Assembly: GCF_017307055.1 (NCBI RefSeq)
Contig: NZ_JAFLEQ010000008.1
Coordinates: 85,025 to 119,822 of the forward strand
DNA from: Corynebacterium mendelii
Lineage (GTDB): Bacteria; Actinomycetota; Actinomycetes; Mycobacteriales; Mycobacteriaceae
Direction of reading: 5' to 3'
Length of the DNA: 34,798 bases
A program made the position numbers and the translations under genes. Below the pieces are notes generated by a model. The model had not been told where the DNA came from and searched no databases. It worked only from the letters and a program-made list of their open reading frames with translations. This document shows positions 1 to 9,957 of the stretch, one piece after another. Positions within the stretch are counted from its first letter, which is position 1. Each line of letters begins with the position of its first letter.

Positions 1-1718
1 CGCCCCCCGGCGCCCGCCCCCACCGGTGGGGTATCGGATGCGGGTGCGGCCGTGTGGTCTGCGGCCGACCGCGGCGCGTCATCGGCCGGGGTGTCGGGTG
101 TGCCGTGGTCATCGGCTGCGGCAGCTGTCTCGGCTGCGGCGGCATCATCGTCGTCCAGCCAGTGGCGGCCGGTGCGGGAGGGGGAACCAGGTTCCCCGCT
201 GGTGGGCGGGGCGGTGGTTTTTGCGGGGGCGCCGATAATCGACCGGCCGACCGACCCGCAGACCTCGGCGACATTGACGATGGTGGCTTCGATGGTTTCC
301 CCCAGTGGATTGTCATCCGGCCCGGCCATGCGTCTGGCCCAGCGGGCGAGACGGCCGACGGCCGTCTCCCCGCCGGTGGAGCGGGGATCGCCGGCGGGCG
401 TGCCGGTGGCCCGGTCGGTATCGGGTGGCGTGGGCCGGGTGAGGTTTTTGCGCAAATCCCGGAAAGCGGTGTAGTTGGCCAGCACTTCGACCCGCCCGCC
501 GGGGGGACAGGCCCGCACCGCCTCCACGCAGTCGTGGATCAGCCGGTGGTCGATGGTGGCGTAGGTGAGTCTGACCGCCAGATCGGTTCCCCGTTCCCCG
601 GCGGCGATGACCGGGGTGTCGCCGAAATCCTCGAAGGTGACATCCCACAGCCAGGACAAATCGACCCCGTCGGCCACCTGGCCGTTGACGGCGATGACCA
701 GCCCGTCGGCGCTCCGGTCGACCATGGACAACGCTTCCTGCCAGCCGGCCGGGTTTTTCGCCAGCAGCATATGCACCATCCGGCCCTCAAACGGGATGGT
801 CGCATAGCGGCCGGCCACATCATGGACCCGGCTGGTGGCTTTGACCGCCTGCGCGGTATCCGCGCCGCAGCTGACCACGGCAGCGGCCACCGCCTGGGCG
901 GCATTGCCCCGGTTGGCTTTGCCGGGAACCGCCAGATCCAGCGGGTAGGTGGTTGCGTCGGGGGCGGACAGGCCCTCGGCGGTGACAATCCAGTCGGGGG
1001 TGGGTCGGCGGAACTCCCGGCCGTCGTCAAGCGTGTTTTTCGCCCACCAGTCACCGGATTCATCGTGCACAATGTATCCGCCGGTGCGGGGGCAGGATGC
1101 GGAATCAGCCAGCCAGCCCTTGCCCACCGACACCCACACCACGTTGTCCGAGTCGAAGGCCACCGAGGTCATGGCCACATCGTCACAGTTGGCGACCACC
1201 GTCATATCCGGGTGCCGGGCCACGGTATCGCGCAGGGCTTTTTCAATCCGGCCGATTTCCCCGCAGCGGTCCAGCTGGTCGCGGGACAGATTCAGCAGCA
1301 CCAGGCAGGTGGGGTTGACCGCGTCGGCGACATGCGGGATGTGCAGTTCGTCGACTTCCAGGACAATGGTGTCGGCCCCCGGGGTTTCCAGCAGGGCGGA
1401 GATGATCCCGGCATCCATATTGTCGCCGCCGGAGTTGGTGCACACGGATCCGACCGTCGAACAGGCGGCCGCCAGCATTTTGGTGGTGGTTGATTTGCCG
1501 TTGGTTCCGGTGACCAGCACCACCGGCCGTCCGGCGACCAGCCGGGTCATGATTGTCGGGTCGATGGTTTTGGCCACCAGCCCGCCGATCATGCCGCCGG
1601 CGCCGCGTCCCGTGGCCCGGGACGCCCAGGTCGCGGCTTTCGCCGCGTGTTCGGCGGCGGCGGCCCGGGCGGTGTGGGCGGTCTCGGGGGAGAGAAACTT
1701 CGGGACAGGCAACTTCAT
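1..1718 (-). CDS. murT: MurT-like Mur ligase, lipid II isoglutaminyl synthase subunit (3' end outside window)
   Basis: In its family MurT pairs with the glutaminase GatD to amidate D-Glu of lipid II in the cytoplasm. The ATG at 1718 starts MKLPVPKF, and the frame stays open for 572 codons to the left edge, so the C-terminus is not seen. The ATP loop VLVTGTNGKSTTTK lies at about residues 70-85, followed by the Mur-ligase core. The DUF1727 region ends near residue 425 with VLANYTAFRDLRKNL. The zinc-ribbon region of MurT appears degenerate: only one Cys remains in SCPRTGGYIVHD (about residue 200). After residue 425 comes an Ala/Pro/Asp-rich tail of at least 145 residues, longer than the usual 410-450 residue family size as I recall it. 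gatD would be expected just off the left edge. The plus-strand open frame over this gene is its antisense shadow. Family call is firm; the tail function is unknown. Confidence 0.85.
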   Translation of the reverse strand, partial: MKLPVPKFLSPETAHTARAAAAEHAAKAATWASRATGRGAGGMIGGLVAKTIDPTIMTRLVAGRPVVLVTGTNGKSTTTKMLAAACSTVGSVCTNSGGDNMDAGIISALLETPGADTIVLEVDELHIPHVADAVNPTCLVLLNLSRDQLDRCGEIGRIEKALRDTVARHPDMTVVANCDDVAMTSVAFDSDNVVWVSVGKGWLADSASCPRTGGYIVHDESGDWWAKNTLDDGREFRRPTPDWIVTAEGLSAPDATTYPLDLAVPGKANRGNAAQAVAAAVVSCGADTAQAVKATSRVHDVAGRYATIPFEGRMVHMLLAKNPAGWQEALSMVDRSADGLVIAVNGQVADGVDLSWLWDVTFEDFGDTPVIAAGERGTDLAVRLTYATIDHRLIHDCVEAVRACPPGGRVEVLANYTAFRDLRKNLTRPTPPDTDRATGTPAGDPRSTGGETAVGRLARWARRMAGPDDNPLGETIEATIVNVAEVCGSVGRSIIGAPAKTTAPPTSGEPGSPSRTGRHWLDDDDAAAAETAAAADDHGTPDTPADDAPRSAADHTAAPASDTPPVGAGAGG

Positions 1719-1809
1719 AACACCGGATCTTATCTCATTGGTGATGTGCGGAAACGGTGGTGGCGCAGACCATGCCGGCCGTGTTTTCCCCCTTCGCCGC
1801 CCCCGGCGG

Positions 1810-2805
1810 TCAGCTGCGCCTGCCGCGGGCCACGGATTCGCACAGCGCAACAAAGTCCTCGTCGACAACCAGCGGGATGTCTTTTCTGTCCGCGTGCAAA
1901 GTTTTGCCGAACAGCTCATTGTCCCGGTTGCACACCACCACACTGGTTTGCCGGGTCAGTTTCTCCGAATAGCTCAAATTGGCGGTCACCGCCGCTTCGA
2001 TGATGATGTCCGGATCCATTCTGATGTCCGGGGAGACCACCACCTCCATGCCTTCGACCAGGGGTGTTCCCGGTGTCCACACGCCGGGGTTGAGGAAACG
2101 CCGCTCGGCGTCGTTGGCGTCGACGCGGAGCAGTGAACGCTGCAAACCGAAGCGGTCGGCGCGTACCGCGGCCGGGTCAAAAGCGGCGATATCGCCGGTG
2201 GCGGCCAGCCGCCGGTAAATCCGCCACACCAGCATGGTGGATTCCCGGGTGAAACGTTTTTCCGCCAGTTTCGCCCGCCCCGGGGTGGCCACCGGCGACG
2301 GCCCGTCGACCCCGGAGGCCGCGGCCAGTCCCCGGATCCGGGTATCGGTGACCGTGACCCCCTGCCGTCTGGCTGAGGCCAGCACATCGACAATGACCAC
2401 CGGTTTCGGGTACCGGGCCGGCGGGCGCCGCCGGCGGCGCCGGTGGCGGGCCGGTTTATCCAGCTGTTTTCTGGCTCTGGCGGCTTCGGCAACAATGAAA
2501 CCCCAGGTCCTCGGCCCGTTGTGGACGATCATGGTGCGCCCGTCGGTGAAAGCGCACAACTGGCCCAACGCCTGGGTGAACGACACCCCCTGGGCAATCT
2601 GCGCCCGCGACAGCCCGTGCATGTGGAAAGGACCGGTGTCGCAGCGCGGATTGACCACCGCATGCATGGAATCGATTTTGTCCCCGCCCGCGGTGAAGGT
2701 GACCGCATCAATGGCCACCACCCGGGATGTCGACGGGTGGATCCCGGTGGTTTGCAGGCAGACAACCACAAACGGTGCCTGGGTCAAGCGGCGCTGTTTT
2801 TCCAT
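1810..2805 (-). CDS. DnaQ-like exonuclease-fold protein with BRCT-like C-terminus; catalytic residues missing
   Basis: The protein is 331 residues from the ATG at 2805. The frame is open further upstream, with GTG at 2868 and TTG at 2967 as alternative starts; none has a clear Shine-Dalgarno. Residues 12-110 follow the DEDD exonuclease fold of the DNA polymerase III epsilon family. However, the Exo I motif DxE is C16-L-Q18 (VVCLQTTGIHP), the Exo II Asp is replaced (HNGPRTWGF, Gly102), and no HxxD Exo III motif is visible. A basic linker follows. Residues about 245-325 (EGMEVVVSPDI ... VVCNRDNELFGKTLHA) resemble a BRCT domain, a protein- or DNA-end-binding module. The family suggests proofreading or repair, but the missing metal ligands suggest a binding protein without nuclease activity. 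It sits 91 bp upstream of murT on the same strand. Confidence 0.7.
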   Translation of the reverse strand: MEKQRRLTQAPFVVVCLQTTGIHPSTSRVVAIDAVTFTAGGDKIDSMHAVVNPRCDTGPFHMHGLSRAQIAQGVSFTQALGQLCAFTDGRTMIVHNGPRTWGFIVAEAARARKQLDKPARHRRRRRRPPARYPKPVVIVDVLASARRQGVTVTDTRIRGLAAASGVDGPSPVATPGRAKLAEKRFTRESTMLVWRIYRRLAATGDIAAFDPAAVRADRFGLQRSLLRVDANDAERRFLNPGVWTPGTPLVEGMEVVVSPDIRMDPDIIIEAAVTANLSYSEKLTRQTSVVVCNRDNELFGKTLHADRKDIPLVVDEDFVALCESVARGRRS

Positions 2806-3003
2806 GCGCCGTTTGGTTTTACCGGTCACCGCCGTGTCATCATCGGGTTGCTGCGCGGCGTCATCCACAACACCACAGCTTATCGGGTGCGGCGGTGGCG
2901 GGGAAAACACCCGGGCACCCCGGGCGTGCGGCGTGCGGTGCGCAGCCTTAGCCCGGGGTGTGGACAATCCGAAGGGCTATTGCTGTTGTGGCACAATAAC
3001 CCC

Positions 3004-3699
3004 ATGGAACAGTCTTATCCCGCGCACTCCCGTTCCCTCGGCCGGCCGCAACGGGTCGGCCGGAAAACCGGTCCGAAGCCGACCTTTACCCGGGCCGACG
3101 TTATTTTCGCCGCCCTGGACATCGGTATCGGCAAATTCACCCTCTCGGAGGTCGCCGGAAAAATCGGGGTGGCGACCTCGGCGGTCTACCGGCTGTTTGA
3201 TTCCCGTGACGATCTGGTGCGGGCCTGTTTGGAGCACTGCGCGAAATCAGTGGACTGGGACGTGTCCCCGTCGATGAAGTGGCAGGCGGCGCTGAAACAG
3301 CTGGCCGACCGGATCTGGAATGTCTGCGAAGCCTATCCCGGCCTGGATATTTTGCTGTTCACCCTGCCGGGGGCGTACATGCCGGTGAAAAAATTCATCA
3401 ACCGTTTCATCACTCTGCTCATGCGGGAGGGGTTCACCAAACAGCAGGCGCTGCTGGCCTTCGATTTCATCAGCGACACGGTGATCTCCGCGCATATCGG
3501 GATCACCGCGATGAACACCCCCGACGCCAGTGGGGTATCCGGCCTGGAACGCACCAACCAGCAGCTGGAGGAGACCGACTACTACCGCCCGGATGAAACC
3601 TACATGTCCCGCGGATTCCTCGACGAGAAACTGGACCTCATTATCGAGGGCCTGGCCCGGCGCCTTGAGGACACTGCCGCGAACACGCCAGACGACTAG
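3004..3699 (+). CDS. TetR-family transcriptional regulator
   Basis: The protein is 231 residues, a normal TetR length. The ATG at 3004 is preceded by a short gap to the divergent DnaQ-like gene. A basic N-terminal arm (residues 10-30) is followed by a helix-turn-helix at about 45-65 (FTLSEVAGKIGVATSAVYRLF) and the typical next helix SRDDLVRACLEH. The rest is a mostly helical ligand-binding and dimer domain without recognisable substrate features. The divergent neighbour and leuA are possible targets, but I see no clear operator. The ligand is unknown. Confidence 0.85.
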   Translation: MEQSYPAHSRSLGRPQRVGRKTGPKPTFTRADVIFAALDIGIGKFTLSEVAGKIGVATSAVYRLFDSRDDLVRACLEHCAKSVDWDVSPSMKWQAALKQLADRIWNVCEAYPGLDILLFTLPGAYMPVKKFINRFITLLMREGFTKQQALLAFDFISDTVISAHIGITAMNTPDASGVSGLERTNQQLEETDYYRPDETYMSRGFLDEKLDLIIEGLARRLEDTAANTPDD

Positions 3700-3854
3700 A
3701 AATCCCCGCCCCGGTCCCCGGGGGATGTCTGTGTAACCGCCCCAAGACCGGGCCCGGCACATGTGGGGGCAGACGGCGGCCGTGGCCCGGCCACAGGGGA
3801 GACCAGCGGGGTGGGGCAGATCCGGCCCGCCGGCGGTGCACCCGCCCATGACTG

Positions 3855-3907
3855 CAGCCGGTGGCGGGGAGAGCGGTTTTTTAACATTCTCTCCCCGCCA
3901 CCGGCTG
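3855..3907. terminator. 19-bp perfect dyad between convergent TetR gene and leuA
   Basis: Arms 3855-3873 and 3889-3907 are perfectly complementary (CAGCCGGTGGCGGGGAGAG and its reverse complement). The 15-nt loop holds a run of six T. It lies between two convergent genes, 156 bp after the TetR stop and 36 bp after the leuA stop, so it may terminate both. The T-run is in the loop rather than after the stem, which is unusual for an intrinsic terminator. Confidence 0.6.
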
Positions 3908-3942
3908 TGCCCGGTGATTGATGGCCGGGTGCGGCCGGGCTG

Positions 3943-5853
<1,911 letters not shown>

Positions 5854-6042
5854 CTATCGGTATGTCGGTTTCCCGGCTACAACTCCCGCGGCGCAGCGCA
5901 GGAGGGGTGAACGGCAGCCGCGGCCACAGTATGCGCACAGGCAGGGCAACACGCGGCAGGCGCCGGGAAAAGCACCGGCCCAGCTTCTGCGGCCACTGTG
6001 AGGGGGCGGGTGAAAAAGGGGCCGCACAGCTGTGCGGATATG

Positions 6043-6134
6043 AAAAAACGGTTGGCGCATGCGAAAAACCCCGCGGGGGGACGCCAACCGTTGCAGCCCG
6101 GACAACCGGCCACGGACACTCACCAGAACGGTTG
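6043..6134 (-). promoter_or_regulatory. leuA transcription attenuator (terminator and antiterminator)
   Basis: On the minus strand, an 11-bp perfect stem (plus positions 6047-6057 with 6082-6092, AACGGTTGGCG) is followed by six T (plus 6043-6048), a textbook intrinsic terminator. The 5' arm of this stem also pairs perfectly over 8 nt with CAACCGTT at plus 6127-6134, just upstream, giving a mutually exclusive antiterminator. Both lie between the leucine-rich leader peptide and leuA. This arrangement supports ribosome-mediated attenuation by leucyl-tRNA supply. Confidence 0.8.
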
Positions 6135-6169
6135 AATAACCGGGGTGTGTCGGGCCGAAGGCACCGGCT

Positions 6170-6217
6170 TTAAATCCCGCCGCGGCACATCAGCAGTAGT
6201 GCACGCATGCAAGTCAT
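6170..6217 (-). CDS. leu leader peptide, 15 residues
   Basis: The short frame reads MTCMRALLLMCRGGI and then TAA. Three consecutive Leu codons (CTA CTG CTG) sit 36 nt upstream of the antiterminator partner of the leuA attenuator. A ribosome stalled here for lack of leucyl-tRNA would be expected to change folding of the downstream RNA. The candidate -10 box TAGAGT ends 7 nt before the ATG, so the leader is probably translated from a leaderless transcript. Too short for most gene finders. Confidence 0.8.
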   Translation of the reverse strand: MTCMRALLLMCRGGI

Positions 6218-6224
6218 GGCACGC

Positions 6225-6230
6225 ACTCTA
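6225..6230 (-). promoter_or_regulatory. Candidate -10 box of the leuA leader
   Basis: The minus strand reads TAGAGT here, with the transcription start expected about 7 nt on, at or next to the leader ATG at 6217. No good -35 box is seen at normal spacing, which is common in corynebacteria. Confidence 0.5.
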
Positions 6231-6237
6231 CCACAGG

Positions 6238-6274
6238 TTCCACACAATGGAATAACAACTCCCATGAAGTGGGA
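6238..6274. promoter_or_regulatory. Two 15-bp dyads upstream of the leuA promoter
   Basis: TTCCA-N5-TGGAA at 6238-6252 and TCCCA-N5-TGGGA at 6260-6274 have the same geometry, with centres 22 bp apart (about two helical turns). They overlap and lie upstream of the expected -35 region. They could be a paired operator for a dimeric regulator; no regulator is assigned. Confidence 0.35.
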
Positions 6275-7579
6275 AAAAGTGTGGTTGGGGTAAGTGGTGG
6301 CCGGACGGTGATCTGTAGGTTGATCCCCGGCTCTGTTATAGCCGAGGGGTATTAGTTGCGGGGGTGGCGCGCCCCGTTGTTTTCCTGCACGGGGTGCCTG
6401 GATGGATGGAGTTTGGAAAACGCCCGGCAGGGGATGCGGGCCGCGTTTTCGGCGTCCCCATTCCCAAAAGTGGGGTGTGGTTGCCGCGATCGCCCCACGG
6501 GGCTTCGCACCTGACTACGGCATATTTTTCCGTTTCACCGGCCACCCCTTGTTTACCCGGACGACCGTGATAGCCGCCGGATGACAGTCCTGTACCCGGT
6601 GTGTTTCGGGGAGAAACGAAAAAACATGGGACCTAGTCATTGCCCCGCAGCCACCCGTTGGTCGTTTCCGGGAAACCGGAAAACGCCCACCCGGCGACTG
6701 CTGGCGGCAGGAGGCTGCGGACAAAAGGTCGGGAAAAACGGCAGGAAGGATGAAAAAACATTCGGCAGGGATCGCCGGTGTTGCCGTTGACGTCGGCGCG
6801 GTTATTGCCCTCGGGGACCGCATTCCTCCCGGGTGCGCCGGAAATGGCTGCGCGCAGCTTCAAGCGGGACGATTCCTCCATGTCACCGCTCCCTGTTGTT
6901 TCTGGCGGAGCTTGTCCACTACCGGCGGGTCGGCTAGCTGTCTGTGGTTTTATCCCCCGGGCGCTGTGGTGGATGGACCTGGTGATCTTCCGGTGGCCTG
7001 GCAGGTGTTCCCGGTGTGGCTGGAGGTGACGGTGTGGTGTTGGTGTGTGGTGGCGCACAGGCACCGGCGGTGGTTTCCGGTTACCGGCCCGGGCGGTATG
7101 GGGGCCAGCAGGGCCTCATGCGGGATCGACGGGATGGTTGGCGGTCTTTTTGTCTCCTGCCACGGTAGTGTTGGTGTGCGGGGTCTTCCGCTTGTTGTGC
7201 CTGACCCGACTTTTCTGAAAAACTGTGCCGCCCCGGCCGGTGGGAACGGTGGTCGGATTTTTTGTCACCCGCGTGAAAAACGCAACACCGCTAATCGTGC
7301 CCGGTCTGCTGCTGTCAGGACAGTCTCTGCTGCATGCGGTGGGAAAAGCTGCCGGATTTGCCGGTATTTTTTACGGCAAGTTTTTCTTCCCGGCTGCCCC
7401 CGGCAGTGGTGCGGGGAAAGGCAATACCTGTCCCCGCCCCGGCTGGCGCAGTATCTCCTTCCCCGGTATGGGCAGGCGACAGCGGATAGACCATCATCCA
7501 CAGTGCCCGGATGCGCCTGTGGCGCCCCACCCCGGCGCCGCTGTTGCGGGCACGCCCTTTGAACAGAAAGCAGTCCACC
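6275..7579. other. 1.3-kb stretch without a convincing gene
   Basis: Open frames on both strands here (for example 6750-7562 plus and 7265-7834 minus) are low-complexity, rich in Cys, Trp, Arg or Gly, and match no family I recognise. I found no tRNA, IS element or riboswitch. The 3' end should contain the promoter of the gene at 7580. Confidence 0.5.
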
Positions 7580-9835
7580 GTGGCAGTCAATCGTTGTCCC
7601 TACCGGAGTCTTCTGGTGCGCCGGGTGGCCGCCGCCTGCCTGCCGCTGCTGTTGACGGCGGCTGTGGGTGTACCGGCGGCGGCGGTCCCGCCCACCGCGG
7701 CCGTGACGGCGCACACCCGGCCGGTCAGCTACCCGGAGGTGCGGTTGGCAACCGGTGCGGTTGTGGACGTGTCCCCGGTGTTTGCCGACGGGGATGCCGG
7801 GGATTGGGATTTCAGTGTCGGGCCGGCACACCACTTTCAGCCCGGGGTGCGGGTGAGAGTGGATACAACCTCCGGGGTGGTCACCATCACCGCGCCCGCC
7901 ACCCCGCCCGGATCGGCCCCAGGACCCACCGGCCCGTTCACGGTGATGCTGCGGGCAACCAACCGCACCAGCGGGGCGGGTGTGGATACGGCGGTGACAG
8001 TCAATGGTGGATCAGCCGGCACCAATCCGGGTGCCGGGGATCATCCAACCGACAACGACCGGTGGCGGGTCGCCTACCCGGAGCCGGTGATGGCTCTGAT
8101 CCCCGGCAGTGGCCGGGGGCCACTGACCAGTGCCCCGGCGGTGCTGGCGGTCACCCCTAAAAACGGTGGCCGGATACTTCCGCCGCAGGTGGCGGCAGTG
8201 AGCATAACAACCGGTTGGGTTCCGCCCCGGGGAGTCACACCGCACCTGGACTCCGACGGCCAGGTGACAGTGACAGTCAGCGGCACCGCCGACAACCGGC
8301 TGGCCGGCGCGGCCGGGGGTGCGGCAGGTTCTGCCACAGGCTTCGCCCCGGTCGCCCACCGGGTGGTGGTTCCGGTCACCGTCACTTTTGCCGACGGCAC
8401 CACCGTCGATGTCACTGCTGCCGGCCGGGCGCCGACGTTTATCGTGGTTCCCTTCGATCCGGTGGGTGATATCGACGGTGACGGCCTGGTCAACGGACTG
8501 GATCCGGATATCGACGGTGACGGGGTGTCCAATGCCGATGAGCTGGCCACCAATCTTGATCCGCTCAGCCCCGACACGGCAGCCGCCCGGGCGGGTAAAA
8601 CCATCGATCCGGCCACCGCTTTTCCGGCGGCCGCCCACGCCGATGGTCTGCTCGACAACGATGCCGATGGGGTGTCCAATGCCGGTGAATCCTATGTTCC
8701 CCGCTTCTGGGATGACGCGGCCGGGCGCATGAGGGATCAGCCGTTGACCGACGTGTCGGATGATGGTTTCGGGCGGCAGGCCGTTACTGATATTGACGGC
8801 GACGGCGGGGCTGATCTTGCCCAGCAAAGCTATGCCGGGCATGGCGGCGACATGGATTCGGATGGTTTGGCCGATACCGTCGACCCGGATATCGACGGCG
8901 ACGGGGTCAACAACAATGATGAGATTGCCGCGGGCCTTGATCCGGCCAACCGGGACACCGACGGTGATGGGACCCCCGACGGGGAAGAGGACTCCGATCG
9001 TGACGGGCTGAAAAACGCGGCGGAAAGCTTTGTTCCCAACGGCATGTTCGCCGACACCGACAGCCCGCCGGACGGTATCGCCAATCCGGGGATCACCGAC
9101 CGTGACGCCACCGGTTTCGCGGATCTGCTGGAAAACGGCACCCGTATCGGTGGCCGCCGCAGTGACGCCGACGGGGACGGGATACCCAACTTCGCCGACC
9201 CGGATGCCGATGGTGACGGCATCAACAATGTCGATGAGCTCGCCGCCGCCGGGGTGGTCGATGACGCCGGTTTTGTGGTCTATGCCTTTGATCCGCTCAA
9301 CTGGGACACCAACCGGGCCGACAACATCGCCGGTGACGGTGCGGGGGATGCCAACGGTGACGGTATCGCCAACGCCGACCAGTCTTTTGTCCCCGACGCA
9401 GCTACCGCGGTCTATGACTCCAACGGTGACGGCCTGGCCGACCGGTACGCCGACGGCGGGCTGAAAAACAAGCTGATTCTCACCGACGACAACACCAACG
9501 GCCGCCCGGACTTCATTGACCCGACCTGGCGCAGTGTCACCACAGCACCGTCCGCCCTGATTCCCGCGGTCCCGCCGCGAACCGACACCATGTCTTCCCC
9601 GATGGCGGACAGCGCGGCAGCGCTGTCGTCCCGGACAGATGGGAATAACACCACTGCAGTACAGCTCATGCCCCCCGGGCAGCGCTGGCGGGTGTTTTCC
9701 CTGGCCGCCACGGGCAGCACCCTGATCGCCCTGCTGGCCGGATACCTGTCACAGCTGCCGCAGCTGGTTGTCGGCATGCCGTGGTTTGCCGCCGGGCCGG
9801 TACCCCGGTGGCAGTGGCCACGGCTGCCGTGGTGA
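7580..9835 (+). CDS. Secreted or membrane-bound protein with Rib-like domains and thrombospondin type 3-like calcium repeats
   Basis: The GTG at 7580 has GAAAG nine bases upstream and gives a 751-residue protein. The N-terminus has a signal peptide (basic SLLVRR, then VAAACLPLLLTAAVGVPAAA). Two beta domains, about 45-165 and 170-300, open with VSYPEVRLATGAVVDVSP and VAYPEPVMALIPGSG and resemble Rib/alpha-like stalk domains. Residues about 300-640 carry many D-x-D-x-D-G motifs (DIDGDGLVNGLDPDIDGDG, DADGDGIPNFADPDADGDG), as in calcium-binding thrombospondin type 3 repeats. The C-terminus has one hydrophobic segment (VFSLAATGSTLIALLAGYLS), but no LPxTG and no basic tail, so a sortase substrate is unlikely. 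An upstream ATG at 7511 is in frame but would put 23 extra residues before the signal. A surface adhesion or matrix role is inferred. Confidence 0.75.
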   Translation: MAVNRCPYRSLLVRRVAAACLPLLLTAAVGVPAAAVPPTAAVTAHTRPVSYPEVRLATGAVVDVSPVFADGDAGDWDFSVGPAHHFQPGVRVRVDTTSGVVTITAPATPPGSAPGPTGPFTVMLRATNRTSGAGVDTAVTVNGGSAGTNPGAGDHPTDNDRWRVAYPEPVMALIPGSGRGPLTSAPAVLAVTPKNGGRILPPQVAAVSITTGWVPPRGVTPHLDSDGQVTVTVSGTADNRLAGAAGGAAGSATGFAPVAHRVVVPVTVTFADGTTVDVTAAGRAPTFIVVPFDPVGDIDGDGLVNGLDPDIDGDGVSNADELATNLDPLSPDTAAARAGKTIDPATAFPAAAHADGLLDNDADGVSNAGESYVPRFWDDAAGRMRDQPLTDVSDDGFGRQAVTDIDGDGGADLAQQSYAGHGGDMDSDGLADTVDPDIDGDGVNNNDEIAAGLDPANRDTDGDGTPDGEEDSDRDGLKNAAESFVPNGMFADTDSPPDGIANPGITDRDATGFADLLENGTRIGGRRSDADGDGIPNFADPDADGDGINNVDELAAAGVVDDAGFVVYAFDPLNWDTNRADNIAGDGAGDANGDGIANADQSFVPDAATAVYDSNGDGLADRYADGGLKNKLILTDDNTNGRPDFIDPTWRSVTTAPSALIPAVPPRTDTMSSPMADSAAALSSRTDGNNTTAVQLMPPGQRWRVFSLAATGSTLIALLAGYLSQLPQLVVGMPWFAAGPVPRWQWPRLPW

Positions 9836-9957
9836 GATAACAAACGTCATATCAACCAACGGTTTCAATCCGCCCGCGGCGGGACACCACAGTCCGGTTT
9901 GCTGTGCCCCCGGGCACCCACGGGGGAGGGAACCGTGGAAGAGTTCAGGAGGTCTGC

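Noticed and set aside
54..1493. 479-codon plus-strand open frame
   Set aside because: It is in exact antisense register with murT; its Gly/His/Pro-rich product matches no family and the minus strand has clear Mur ligase motifs.
6750..7562. 270-codon plus-strand frame before the calcium-repeat gene
   Set aside because: Rich in Cys, Trp and Gly, no domain, no good ribosome site; typical chance frame in GC-rich DNA.
8455..9480. Periodic GAC/GGT-rich pattern that might be a DNA repeat array or CRISPR
   Set aside because: The periodicity comes from codons for DxDGDG calcium repeats; units are irregular and there are no spacers.
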